Shown here one piece after another: positions 46,701 to 54,877 of a DNA stretch of 64,000 nucleotides. The stretch covers positions 426,397-490,396 of the forward strand of contig BAABNI010000001.1 in NCBI GenBank assembly GCA_040365065.1, read 5' to 3'. The number at the start of each line of letters is the position of its first letter. The first letter of the stretch is position 1. The stretch is from Pelagadaptatus aseana (GTDB lineage Bacteria; Pseudomonadota; Gammaproteobacteria; Pseudomonadales; Cellvibrionaceae). Position numbers and translations under genes: made by a program. The notes beneath the pieces are model-generated. The model searched no databases, was not told the DNA's origin, and saw only the letters and a list, made by a program, of their open reading frames with translations.

Positions 46701-48643
46701 TCGACAACATTGGCGGGCTGCTGGCCTTCAAGGCCGAAGAGAAAGGCCTGGAGTTGATGTTCGATCTCGAGGATCAGCTGCCATCCTCGCTGATTGGCGA
46801 CCCCTTGAGACTGGGACAAATCTTGCTGAACCTGGGCAATAACGCGGTGAAATTTACCGAGCAAGGGGAAGTGATCATCCGCGTGTCACAGCAATCGCGC
46901 CAGGGCGATGATGTCACCCTGCAATTTGAGATCAAGGATACCGGCATTGGCATCGACAAAGACATGCAGCGCAGCCTGTTCGACTCGTTTTCTCAAGCCG
47001 ATACCTCAACCACCCGAAAGTTCGGAGGTACCGGCCTGGGTCTGACCATCAGTAAAAGCCTGACCGAATTGATGGGGGGCGAGATTTCCTGTGAAAGCGC
47101 CCCCGGACAAGGTTCCACCTTCACCTTTAGCGCCAAATTAACCATCAGCAGCGCTAATATTGCCCGAGCCGATATCAGTGACATTGCTCCTATGCGGGTC
47201 TTGGTAGTGGATGACAACAGCAGCTCTCGAGAGATTATCGGCAGTATCCTCGATCGCTTCGGTCTGCGGGTGGAGCTCGCAACCAACGGCTTGGACGCTC
47301 TGGGGGTACTGGAGCAGGCCGAGCAGGAGGGGGTTCCCTACGATCTGGTGATCATGGACTGGAAGATGCCCGAACTGGACGGCATTGAAACCACCCGGCT
47401 GATTCAAAATGACGACAAGCTGTCCACGCCGCCCACCATTATCATGGTGACAGCCTATGGTAGGGAATCCGCTGTTGAAGCCGCCTCGCAAGTGGATATC
47501 AAGGGCTTCCTGACCAAACCGGTCACGCCTTCGACCCTGCTTGATACCATCCTGCTGGCCAAGGGCAAAGAAATCGCCATCAGCACCCGCAGCGGGGATC
47601 GCGAAGAAGAGATCGAGCAAGCCTCTCTGAAACTGGCCGGTGCCAGAGTGTTGCTGGTTGAAGACAACGACATCAATATGGAACTGGCCGTGGATGTGCT
47701 TGAGCGCCAGAATATTTCCGTTGCGACTGCAATCAATGGTCAGGAGGCTCTGGATAAGCTCGCTACCGAGCAATTTGATGGCGTATTGATGGATTGCCAG
47801 ATGCCGGTTATGGATGGTTATGAAGCCACCGGCAAAATTCGCGAACAGGATCAGTTTCGGGATTTACCCATTCTGGCCATGACCGCTAACGCCATGGCCG
47901 GCGATAAGGAGAAAGTACTGGCCGCCGGGATGAATGACCACATCGCCAAGCCCATCCAGCGCCGTGAATTATTTATGACCATGGCGCGCTGGATCACCCC
48001 CGCGCAACCAGCCAATCCCAAGGCGAAAAGGCTGCCAGACAATGCAACTGCAACAGCTTTACCCGATATTGAAGGGATCAATGTCGGCGCCGGACTGGAA
48101 ACCTGTCAGGGTAACAGTGAGCTGTATGTCTCTTTACTGAGAAAATTTGCCCATCGGGAAGCCGATTTCAAACAGCGCTTTCTCGACAGCATGACCGACA
48201 ATGATGAACAGACCAAAGCCCGGGTAGCACACACGCTGAAAGGGGTGGCCGCCAATATCGCCGCCAACGAAGTACAGCAGGCCGCCGCCGCTCTTGAATT
48301 GCAGTGCAGTGAAGAGCGCCCGGACGCTGAGATTCTGGCGACTCTGGATGTCGTGCAGGCCAAACTCGAGCGGGTCATTCCCAATATTTTAGCGGGACTG
48401 CCTGACGATCAACCTGCCATTCCGGCAGATTCTTCCCAGTCACAGGAAAGCTTCGATCACCTGAGGCAATTGCTGGCCGACAGCGATGCCGAGGCGCTGA
48501 CTGCGGTTAACAAGCTGCGGGGGTTTTACGCTGATGATGCCGATATGGTGGCACTGCTGGAAGCTATTGCCGATGCCGTGGATCAGTTCGACTTTGAACA
48601 AGCCGAAGCACTGCTGAATCAGCATATGGAGGCCCATAGCTGA
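43772..48643 (+). CDS. CHASE/PAS hybrid histidine kinase with two receivers and HPt
   Basis: A 1623-residue sensor. In order: about seven to eight membrane helices (residues 1-330); a CHASE-type periplasmic domain (about 330-600; YAGIRSVQWMPVV, GFVGITIEPGVMI); another helix near 610; two PAS domains (about 645-890); HisKA with His907 in ANMSHEIRTPMNAI; a HATPase with DTGIGIDKDM and GTGLGLTISKSL; receiver 1 with Asp1196; receiver 2 with Asp1341; and an HPt domain with His1487 in VAHTLKGVAANI. All phosphorelay residues are intact. It resembles BarA-type kinases in the output half. No cognate regulator is adjacent. Confidence 0.93.
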   Translation: MLNSATPATYHSLTISNVLATLSTLMGALVLVGWYTENVNLIQVNPSFVPMQYNTALGFLLSGLGLLTLNQMATGITKLLGSLVAILGWLTLCQYLFGWNLGLDQLFMQHYIDINTSHPGRMAPNTALCFGLVGVALVYASRPTSDRQDAITATLGSVIAALGLVAFSGYLSGVQTTYGWGALTKMAVHTSAGFILLGAGLFNHGVHSYYNKHSEQTFAAWLSWPVGIFGLTLTATLWQAMHAYEQSLQELSGVHSGYADESMLLFGLISTIAAILTINQQRFAKDQGIRRHLKVDPSMVLLLGVILSASIFQLLQSNFEARVRQNFYSEVEHRGNSITQMATLYLENLYRAQALFYASEEVTQEEFRKLSSADTNRYAGIRSVQWMPVVPASEKAGFEQRQAELLGTGFNIYGMTKTGETAAIEAKDYFPVTFIEPFQTNKNWLGYSPANSGQLFSPVSIEQALIERSITLSSVITLEEDGRTTKLVEAMMPIFREQTSGPDHLLGFVGITIEPGVMISNILADYLKPAGLNMEFIDATDADAPEQVHWHTSRIYNEANNAMPLSQNYSIRIGNRTLTMIATAANEQTYPRWSASNIAPSLTILVIAITLAMMMKMSRRREAERNKFQAAIAERERQLGALVDTIPGAAYSCQLDEHWTMQYLSPNAELVTGYSSEGFINNRERSWNDIIHPDDRDYVSNAAHNAVENHQDYTLEYRIIKANGTIAWVFEKGQAIYDQQGSPLELHGTVLDINDRKLMEGKFQGLLEAAPDSVIIINNQGDIAFVNREAEKTFGYGKEELLGEKIEMLLPDAIRAHHPKMRQEYFEAPRVRAMGSGRELLAKTKSNREIPVEISLSPLHTDEGLLVFAAIRDITLRRKMEIDLINAKERAVEATQAKGEFLANMSHEIRTPMNAIIGMAELALDTDLNPSQYNYINKVHRSAESLLGIINDILDFSKIEAGKLNVEAIDFRLEDVLDNIGGLLAFKAEEKGLELMFDLEDQLPSSLIGDPLRLGQILLNLGNNAVKFTEQGEVIIRVSQQSRQGDDVTLQFEIKDTGIGIDKDMQRSLFDSFSQADTSTTRKFGGTGLGLTISKSLTELMGGEISCESAPGQGSTFTFSAKLTISSANIARADISDIAPMRVLVVDDNSSSREIIGSILDRFGLRVELATNGLDALGVLEQAEQEGVPYDLVIMDWKMPELDGIETTRLIQNDDKLSTPPTIIMVTAYGRESAVEAASQVDIKGFLTKPVTPSTLLDTILLAKGKEIAISTRSGDREEEIEQASLKLAGARVLLVEDNDINMELAVDVLERQNISVATAINGQEALDKLATEQFDGVLMDCQMPVMDGYEATGKIREQDQFRDLPILAMTANAMAGDKEKVLAAGMNDHIAKPIQRRELFMTMARWITPAQPANPKAKRLPDNATATALPDIEGINVGAGLETCQGNSELYVSLLRKFAHREADFKQRFLDSMTDNDEQTKARVAHTLKGVAANIAANEVQQAAAALELQCSEERPDAEILATLDVVQAKLERVIPNILAGLPDDQPAIPADSSQSQESFDHLRQLLADSDAEALTAVNKLRGFYADDADMVALLEAIADAVDQFDFEQAEALLNQHMEAHS

Positions 48644-48647
48644 ATAC

Positions 48648-48676
48648 AAAAAAGGCCTTCGAAGGAAGGCCTTTAT
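48648..48676. terminator. Bidirectional Rho-independent terminator
   Basis: Perfect 10-bp stem AAAGGCCTTC with GAAGGCCTTT around a GAAG loop, between the hybrid kinase gene and the convergent DUF308 gene. Confidence 0.85.
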
Positions 48677-48696
48677 ACTTTGGTTTTCCAGCCGCT

Positions 48697-49320
48697 TCAG
48701 GCGGCCTTGGGTTGAACCTCAACCTCGTCTTTCTCTATTTTATCCAGCTCTTCCTGGATAACCTCTTCGGCGCTATCAACGATCTGATCACCGGCGACTC
48801 CCGCAATCACAGTAGAAATACCGCCCATCACCAGACGCACACCAAACAGGGTACCAATGGCGTAGAAGCTGGAAGCCGGGAATTGATACATCAGGATACC
48901 GGCCAAGGCCAGAGTCACAATGGAACTGAACAGTGACCAACCCCAGCTACCATACTTGTGACGATACTCGTCAATGGTGACATAGATTGAAATGCAGCCG
49001 TCGGCAATAAAGTAGGCAATCGCCAGAGCAGTCAGTGCCATCAGGTTAACCACGGGCATCATAAACATGGCCACGCCAATAACGATGGTCAGTACACCCA
49101 GAATCAGTTTGGCCAGGCCGGCTCCCCAAAATTTGTCTTTGAATGAAAAGGCAGCCATGGTGCATCCGGCAGAAACCACCAGGATGGCAACCAGACCAGA
49201 GGCGGCGACGCCGGAAATAAATGGGGCCGCCAAAGCCAGCATGCCGGCGATCATCAGTCCCATACCACCGGCGACCATCAGCCGCGAGGGTACACGAAAA
49301 GGTACAGATTCAATGTTCAT
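48697..49320 (-). CDS. DUF308/HdeD family membrane protein
   Basis: A 207-residue membrane protein with about six short helices in three pairs (MVAGGMGLMIAGMLALAAPF, LGVLTIVIGVAMFMMPVVNL, VTLALAGILMYQFPASSFYA), the HdeD repeat pattern, and an acidic C-terminal tail (EEVIQEELDKIEKDEVEV). HdeD proteins are linked with acid or envelope stress, but their activity is not known. The ATG at 49320 has GGAG 8 nt before it; the longer open frame is not supported. It is divergent from the coiled-coil gene cluster. Confidence 0.88.
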   Translation of the reverse strand: MNIESVPFRVPSRLMVAGGMGLMIAGMLALAAPFISGVAASGLVAILVVSAGCTMAAFSFKDKFWGAGLAKLILGVLTIVIGVAMFMMPVVNLMALTALAIAYFIADGCISIYVTIDEYRHKYGSWGWSLFSSIVTLALAGILMYQFPASSFYAIGTLFGVRLVMGGISTVIAGVAGDQIVDSAEEVIQEELDKIEKDEVEVQPKAA

Positions 49321-49636
49321 AGTGTTTCTCCAAATATATATGTAATCAGTCAAGGGCGCGGTTGAATGCTTTCCCGACGCTTGGAGACAGTTTGGGTTTT
49401 CCCCGGTTTTTTGTATGTGTCGCTTACTGGCGGGTTTGTGTCTTGCCACCGGTGCTGCTGTGACCCATTTGCCCATGATGTAAATCTTTCTCTTTCTAAC
49501 CCTTATTTGTTGTCCCTCACTGTGCCTTGCATGGCACACATTGCGGCCGCTGTTGTACACATCACTTTATTCGAACCGAACCCATACTGGATCCATCAAT
49601 TACGCACAGCGACCGACTTAAACCGAGGAAAACCAC
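49321..49636. other. Gene-free divergent promoter region
   Basis: 316 bases between the DUF308 gene and the coiled-coil gene. I see no supported gene, terminator or palindrome. It presumably holds both promoters, but no clear -35/-10 pair could be fixed. Confidence 0.5.
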
Positions 49637-50014
49637 ATGAAAATTTCAATCATCGATAAAGAGTTCGAACAAAAAGTGGATCAAATGGAAACCACCATCA
49701 AGCAGCTGGATGCCAAGTTTGCCGAGCAACAGGACGCCCTGAAGCAACTGGAAAAGACCCAGAGCCTGTTTGAGCAGGCGCTCAACAAACTGGTTGAAAA
49801 GGAAGATCTGGATCCCGCTATTCACAAGGTCAACAACAACCTGAAGTCGTTACGCAAAGACATCACTGACGCAGAAAAAGAAGCCATCGACTATGTTTAC
49901 AATCTGGCCGATGAGCAGGATATAGATCTGGACGCCATCAAGAATAAATCCGTGGATGCTCTGCACAGCATTGCCGACGCGGTGGAGTCACTGCCAGAAA
50001 AGCGTGCTTCATAA
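49637..50014 (+). CDS. Small coiled-coil protein of unknown function
   Basis: A 125-residue charged, helical protein. Residues about 8-60 show heptad-like spacing (QKVDQMETTIKQLDAKFAEQ, then QLEKTQSLFEQALNKL) and predict a coiled coil; the rest is helical and acidic. There is no signal peptide. A good GAGG ribosome-binding site lies before the ATG. It is followed at 50022-50048 by a hairpin and then by two membrane-protein genes in the same direction. No family is recognised. Confidence 0.75.
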   Translation: MKISIIDKEFEQKVDQMETTIKQLDAKFAEQQDALKQLEKTQSLFEQALNKLVEKEDLDPAIHKVNNNLKSLRKDITDAEKEAIDYVYNLADEQDIDLDAIKNKSVDALHSIADAVESLPEKRAS

Positions 50015-50021
50015 ATTACAA

Positions 50022-50048
50022 AGCCTCTCCTAGGCTTAAGGAGAGGCT
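50022..50048 (+). other. Intercistronic hairpin
   Basis: Perfect 9-bp stem AGCCTCTCC with GGAGAGGCT and a 9-nt loop, without a following T run. It may limit read-through or stabilise the upstream message. Confidence 0.5.
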
Positions 50049-50070
50049 GGTCTAACCGGGGAGAGGACTC

Positions 50071-50556
50071 ATGGACAACAACATCGAAAAAGCGAAGATG
50101 CTCTACGAAATAGAGAAGTGCTTCGTAAAAACCGAAATTAAACAGCAAAAGAAATCCGTAATTTTTCTGGGTATTGCCATTGCTCTGGCCGGCATCACCC
50201 TGTTTGCCATCAATGTGGCCATTGGTTTGAGCCTGTCCGATCTGGATGAGTACGCCAAAAACGCCTGGATCATTGCCGGCATTAACGCCGTGCTGTTGTG
50301 CATTCCGGTGGCCTGTATGATTCCCAAGCCTATAGACGACCCGGACAAGGCAGCCCTGAGAATACGCGACGCTCTGCTCAACGATCTGCAGCAAGACTTT
50401 GATGACAAACTCCACACCATGCAGGACAACATTGAGCGCATTGATCAGTGGGGCAAGGATTTCAAAGCCTTTACCGAAGGCGGCGTGACTGCCCTGATCC
50501 CGCTGGTTAAAACCGTGGTGGAAATGGTCAACAAACCGACCAAAAAAGACCACTGA
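50071..50556 (+). CDS. Two-helix membrane protein of unknown function
   Basis: A 161-residue protein. Two hydrophobic helices, VIFLGIAIALAGITLFAINV and NAWIIAGINAVLLCIPVACM, lie at about residues 30-90. A short cytoplasmic charged N-terminus precedes them and a helical, acidic tail follows (LLNDLQQDFDDKLHTMQDNI). No known domain. It has 23 nt to the AI-2E gene; co-transcription with it and with the coiled-coil gene is likely. Confidence 0.72.
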   Translation: MDNNIEKAKMLYEIEKCFVKTEIKQQKKSVIFLGIAIALAGITLFAINVAIGLSLSDLDEYAKNAWIIAGINAVLLCIPVACMIPKPIDDPDKAALRIRDALLNDLQQDFDDKLHTMQDNIERIDQWGKDFKAFTEGGVTALIPLVKTVVEMVNKPTKKDH

Positions 50557-50579
50557 TCAGATCATCCGGATAGGGCGCT

Positions 50580-51647
50580 ATGAATATCTACAAAGCCACC
50601 GCATTTTGTCTGGTACTGGGCTTTACCGCCCTGGTACTGATTTTTGCCAAACAGCTGTTGATTCCACTGGTGCTCGCCACCCTGATGTGGCTATTGGTCG
50701 ACGCGCTGCGCAACCGGCTGATGCACGTCACCATTCTGGGACAGAAATTGCCCGGGTTTGCCATTCCCATTATTTCGATCATCACCATCACCGCGGTGTT
50801 GATGGCTTTTTATGCCATTTTTGAAAGTCAGGCCACCCTGATTGTGGACTCGCTGCCCACCTATGAAGAAAAGATGCAGCAACGCATAGCCAGCGTCTCT
50901 GAATACACCGGTGTGGATGTCGAGCACTGGGTAAACTCCGCTGCCAGCTCCATGGATGTTTCCAGCATGCTGTCGTCGGTGGCCAACTCAACCGGCAGCC
51001 TGATTGCCAGCTCAATCCTGATTATCATCTACGTCAGTTTTATGCTGTTGGAACAATCCAGTGGTGCCAAAAAGCTGGCCAAACTGGCTGCGGTGTCACC
51101 GGTGTTTTCGGTAACCCGGCAGATCCTCAGTGACAGTTCATTCCAGATCAAACGCTATATCTGGCTCAAGAGTGTTGTAAGCGCCTTAACCGGGTTTCTC
51201 AGCTATCTGATGCTGTTGTACTTTGGCGTGGACTTCCCGGAACTCTGGGCCATTCTGGCCTTTATGCTGAATTTTATTCCCAATATCGGTTCGTTTCTTG
51301 GGGTTATTTTTCCCAGCCTGCTGGCACTGGTGCAGTTCGATGATTTCTGGTCGTTCGCATTGGTGGTGCTCTCACTGGGGCTGATCCAGTTCGTGGTGGG
51401 CAACGTGTTTGAACCCGCTTATATGGGTAAATCCCTCAACCTGAGCCCATTGGCGATTCTATTATCCCTGAGCTTCTGGGGCATGATCTGGGGAATCCCG
51501 GGCATGTTTCTGGCCGTTCCCATGATGGTGGCCACCTCGATCGTGCTCTCCCATGTGCCGGAAATGCGCTGGATATCAATTCTTATGTCGGAAGACGGGG
51601 AACTGGCTCAGGCAGAAACCAAGCCGACACACAATGAATCCCTTTGA
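50580..51647 (+). CDS. AI-2E family transporter
   Basis: A 355-residue inner-membrane protein with about eight helices. It has the family pattern: PLVLATLMWLLVDALRNRL near the start, WLKSVVSALTGFLSYLMLLY in the middle, and FIPNIGSFLGVIFPSLLALV with FVVGNVFEPAYMGKSLNLSP at the end. Members export autoinducer-2 or act as Na+/H+ exchangers, so the name alone does not define the substrate. It is the last gene of a three-gene cluster. Confidence 0.92.
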   Translation: MNIYKATAFCLVLGFTALVLIFAKQLLIPLVLATLMWLLVDALRNRLMHVTILGQKLPGFAIPIISIITITAVLMAFYAIFESQATLIVDSLPTYEEKMQQRIASVSEYTGVDVEHWVNSAASSMDVSSMLSSVANSTGSLIASSILIIIYVSFMLLEQSSGAKKLAKLAAVSPVFSVTRQILSDSSFQIKRYIWLKSVVSALTGFLSYLMLLYFGVDFPELWAILAFMLNFIPNIGSFLGVIFPSLLALVQFDDFWSFALVVLSLGLIQFVVGNVFEPAYMGKSLNLSPLAILLSLSFWGMIWGIPGMFLAVPMMVATSIVLSHVPEMRWISILMSEDGELAQAETKPTHNESL

Positions 51648-51713
51648 TACCACATACCCCATTGAGGAATTTGATCACACTGAGTGCATCATCTGAAGGG
51701 GAGTGTAGGGATC

Positions 51714-52037
51714 ATGAAATCGAGCTACTGGATCAGCACCAGCGCCAAATATTTAGTCAAAGTCGCCATCTGTTTTACTTTTGTTACCAGCTGCTGGGGC
51801 ATGGATACCATTCAGCTCAACAGCACGAGCAGCAAGGGTTACTATCTGATAAAAGTGGATGCTGAGACGATCGACTCGGCCACACTCAAATTGATCGACA
51901 ACCTGAAAACCACCGGTCTGATCTATGTTGAACAGAGCAACGATGCCAAGGCAATTAAAACCCATTTGCCATTGGCCAGTAGCGACCATCAACCAGCGAC
52001 AGCGAATCAACAACAGATTCAGACTCTGTCTTTCTAA
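51714..52037 (+). CDS. Small exported protein of unknown function
   Basis: A 107-residue protein. A signal-peptide-like stretch (AKYLVKVAICFTFVTSCWG) precedes a polar mature part with no cysteines (STSSKGYYLIKVDAETIDSA). The TSC-W site could be a lipobox but lacks the usual Leu pattern, so secretion without a lipid anchor is as likely. It starts at the ATG at 51714. It converges with the STAND-kinase gene and no function is known. Confidence 0.6.
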   Translation: MKSSYWISTSAKYLVKVAICFTFVTSCWGMDTIQLNSTSSKGYYLIKVDAETIDSATLKLIDNLKTTGLIYVEQSNDAKAIKTHLPLASSDHQPATANQQQIQTLSF

Positions 52038-52064
52038 CGCAGGTTGCTTGTTTTTTACTCCGGT

Positions 52065-54863
52065 TTATTTCAGTCGCACAAAGGGCGCCAGAGACGCCTC
52101 AAGGGTTGCCTTATTGAAAGGTTTGTTGATCAGCCCTGTAAATCCTGCCTGTGAAAAACGCTGTTGGTCTTCAATCATGGCGTGGGCCGTCATGGCAAAC
52201 ACCGGGGTCTCGGCAGTACCCAGCTGTTGCTCATGTTGGCGCAACGCTTCAAAGGCGGTCATGCCATCCATCACCGGCATTTCAATGTCCATCAAAATGC
52301 ATTGATAGCTGTTGCCTTTCGCCAGATTCAGGCCTTCCTCACCGTTATTGGCCACATCAAAATCGATCTGCAAATGACGCAGTTGCTCACCGATGATTTC
52401 CTGAAGGATATCGTCGTCTTCAACCACCAGAATTTTCTGCTCAATCGCCGGCGACTGGCCCTGCAGCTTATCCCGGGAAGATAAATTAAGGGCTAGTATC
52501 TCTGACAAATAACGGGGGGTGCAGGGCAAAACAACCGGTGTGGCCAACATGCTGGTCATCTTTTTGCTGTTGCTGACCTCACTGTCGGTGAAAATCGGCA
52601 CAATACGGCCACTAAAATGGGGCACGGTTCTGGACCAGTCTGATTGCGGGATCAAGTCATTGGCATCGATCAGCATAATATCCATCCGCGATGTATCGAT
52701 CTTTCCCTGAAGGCAATCGTCTGCGGCGCAGACGATGGGTTTGCAGCCCAACAGTTTCAGGGTTTTGACTAGCTCTGGAGTCCAGGTCTTGCGCGGTACT
52801 ATGACCGAATAATCGAGGGTTTTCAGAGGTTGATTCTCGACAACCTCCAAACTGAAATGAACCGTACAGCAGTGGTGCTGGTAATCGATTGCCAACTCAG
52901 CGTCCAGATAATCCGCCAGTTGCTGGCAGTACTGGATTTTCTTTTCATCGAGGGTCAACGGCAGCTTGTCTTCATCAATGGATGACTCCGGGGTACTCAA
53001 CGCCAGATTAACCTCAATGCGCAACTTGTCATCATCGCTGTGAATCTGGCGACAGGACAAGGTCAGACAGGCATTATTGCGTGCTTTAATCAGGGCAACC
53101 CCCAGATTCAACAGCAACTGTTGCAGGTGTGAACGGTCACCCCGGCATTTGGGGTAGTACTGGGGGTCACTGCTGTAGGCCAGCCGGATCTGGTTGGCGC
53201 TGGCCCTGTCGGCAATGATTTCAAAAAAAGTATCAATCAGGGTTTCGGGAAAGAAATTGGTATCGCGTTCGATAAAGCGTGGCGTATCCACCTGATTGAT
53301 GTTGCTGATATCACCAATGATATCCAGCAGGTAATGACTCGAACTCAGGAGGCGCTGCAGATACCCATGCAAACCGACGTCTTCGTTTTTCTCAATGGCC
53401 AGTTCGGACAAGCCAATCAGGTGACTGATGGGGGTACGCACATCGTGGCTCAGACGGCTGACAAAATCCGACTTCTCACGATTGGCATTTTCTGCTTCGG
53501 CCTTGGCCTGCTGGAGCAGATCCATGGTATCGCGCAACTCCTGCTCAGTCGCCTTACGCCGTTGAATTTCAGTGAAGAGCTGGCTGTTCCAGTCCTCTAT
53601 CTGCTGCTTTTCCCGGGCGTCACTGGCGGACAAAAAACGGTAGTCATCGTCTGGCAACTGTTTATCGGCAGCCCACTGCCAGGCCTGGCTTAGTGCCTCA
53701 CCAGAGAGCAGGGCGGCTTCATCGTGATCCTTGCGCCAGCGCTGCAGGTCATCGGCATAGGGTCTGAGCGAGCCGGTCGCCTTGGTCAACCACTCGCGAT
53801 CAAACACATGGCTGTATAACTCGGCACGCAGGGACAGCACGTCGTGATGGATATTGATCAGACCCGACAGGCGCAGGCGTGAGTAATCCGCATCATCCAC
53901 CACAAATTGGCGATCCGGACTATCGAGCAAACGGGCATAGGTATCGAGATTGAAGGTGGCGTAGCGAGGGTCGTTGAGGAGACGATCACGAATGGTGCGC
54001 AGGTGTTCCGGGTTATCCTGACTGCTCCAGTTCAGCAGAATTTTGGTTTGAATCAGCTCGGTTAACCATAGCGCTTCATCTCTGGCTTCATCGTTGTCCG
54101 GGTTATCACTGATCAACTGACAGATTTTCTGAGTGAGGAAGGGCTGTCCACCGCTCCAGTGCAGTACCTCCTGCAGCAACCGGTTATTATCCAGCTGACT
54201 GACGTTAAAATTGTCCGCCAGCGGGGCGGCCTGTTCCAGCTCAAATCCGGTCAGCTCAATGGCGCGGCCTATATTGAACGGCGAGCGGGTATTGTCAGAC
54301 ACCAGATCCTGAGGCAGAGCCACCCCAAAAAAAGCAAATTGGATGTTTTCCAACTGGGGTTTTTCTGCCCGCTTGTTGTAGCAGGCGCGAATTACGGCAA
54401 AGAAGTCATCGGCGGCAAAGGGCAAGCTGAGAACGCTGTCTACCTCATCAAAAAACAGCGCGTATTGGCAATCGGGATCAAGGTTGCTGATATGATCCAG
54501 AAAGTTGGCAAACCGCGCCGCCGGACTGATTTCACCCTGTTGATTCCACCATTGCAGCATGGCGTTGGTGGCCCCCAGTGCCAATCCCCGCCATATTTCA
54601 CTGATGACGCCGGCGTACCATTGCTCCTGATTAATCTGGACACTGCCAATGCGGCTCAAATCGATAAACGCACAGTGGTAACCCCGCTCACTCAGGGCTT
54701 TTTTGGTGTGCAGCAGCAACGAGGATTTGCCCATTTGGCGGGAGTTAAATACGTAGCAAACTTCTCGATTTAACAGGGCATCGAATAGCTCTGTGTCGGC
54801 CTCACGTTCAATATAGAAGCCCTGTTCCTCAGCGACACTGCCACCCACCTGATACGTTGGCAT
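52065..54863 (-). CDS. STAND (AAA-like) ATPase fused to degenerate histidine kinase and receiver
   Basis: A 932-residue protein. Residues about 1-320 form an AAA-like (AAA_35) STAND ATPase: FYIEREADTELFDALL, Lys46 in RQMGKSSLLL, Walker B YALFFDEVDSVL (Asp139), FNIGRAIELTGFELEQA. A linker typical of nSTAND-WD40 proteins follows (LSGEALSQAWQWAADKQL then FLSAS), then a coiled coil. A HisKA domain has His473 in SRLSHDVRTPIS. The HATPase part lacks G1 and G2 boxes and has an altered N box (LLLNLGVALIKA). Next come a degenerate receiver (about 690-800) and an intact receiver with Asp859 in CILMDIEMPVMDG. It may receive rather than donate phosphate. Confidence 0.88.
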   Translation of the reverse strand: MPTYQVGGSVAEEQGFYIEREADTELFDALLNREVCYVFNSRQMGKSSLLLHTKKALSERGYHCAFIDLSRIGSVQINQEQWYAGVISEIWRGLALGATNAMLQWWNQQGEISPAARFANFLDHISNLDPDCQYALFFDEVDSVLSLPFAADDFFAVIRACYNKRAEKPQLENIQFAFFGVALPQDLVSDNTRSPFNIGRAIELTGFELEQAAPLADNFNVSQLDNNRLLQEVLHWSGGQPFLTQKICQLISDNPDNDEARDEALWLTELIQTKILLNWSSQDNPEHLRTIRDRLLNDPRYATFNLDTYARLLDSPDRQFVVDDADYSRLRLSGLINIHHDVLSLRAELYSHVFDREWLTKATGSLRPYADDLQRWRKDHDEAALLSGEALSQAWQWAADKQLPDDDYRFLSASDAREKQQIEDWNSQLFTEIQRRKATEQELRDTMDLLQQAKAEAENANREKSDFVSRLSHDVRTPISHLIGLSELAIEKNEDVGLHGYLQRLLSSSHYLLDIIGDISNINQVDTPRFIERDTNFFPETLIDTFFEIIADRASANQIRLAYSSDPQYYPKCRGDRSHLQQLLLNLGVALIKARNNACLTLSCRQIHSDDDKLRIEVNLALSTPESSIDEDKLPLTLDEKKIQYCQQLADYLDAELAIDYQHHCCTVHFSLEVVENQPLKTLDYSVIVPRKTWTPELVKTLKLLGCKPIVCAADDCLQGKIDTSRMDIMLIDANDLIPQSDWSRTVPHFSGRIVPIFTDSEVSNSKKMTSMLATPVVLPCTPRYLSEILALNLSSRDKLQGQSPAIEQKILVVEDDDILQEIIGEQLRHLQIDFDVANNGEEGLNLAKGNSYQCILMDIEMPVMDGMTAFEALRQHEQQLGTAETPVFAMTAHAMIEDQQRFSQAGFTGLINKPFNKATLEASLAPFVRLK

Positions 54864-54877
54864 GACCGGGCCCTGAG

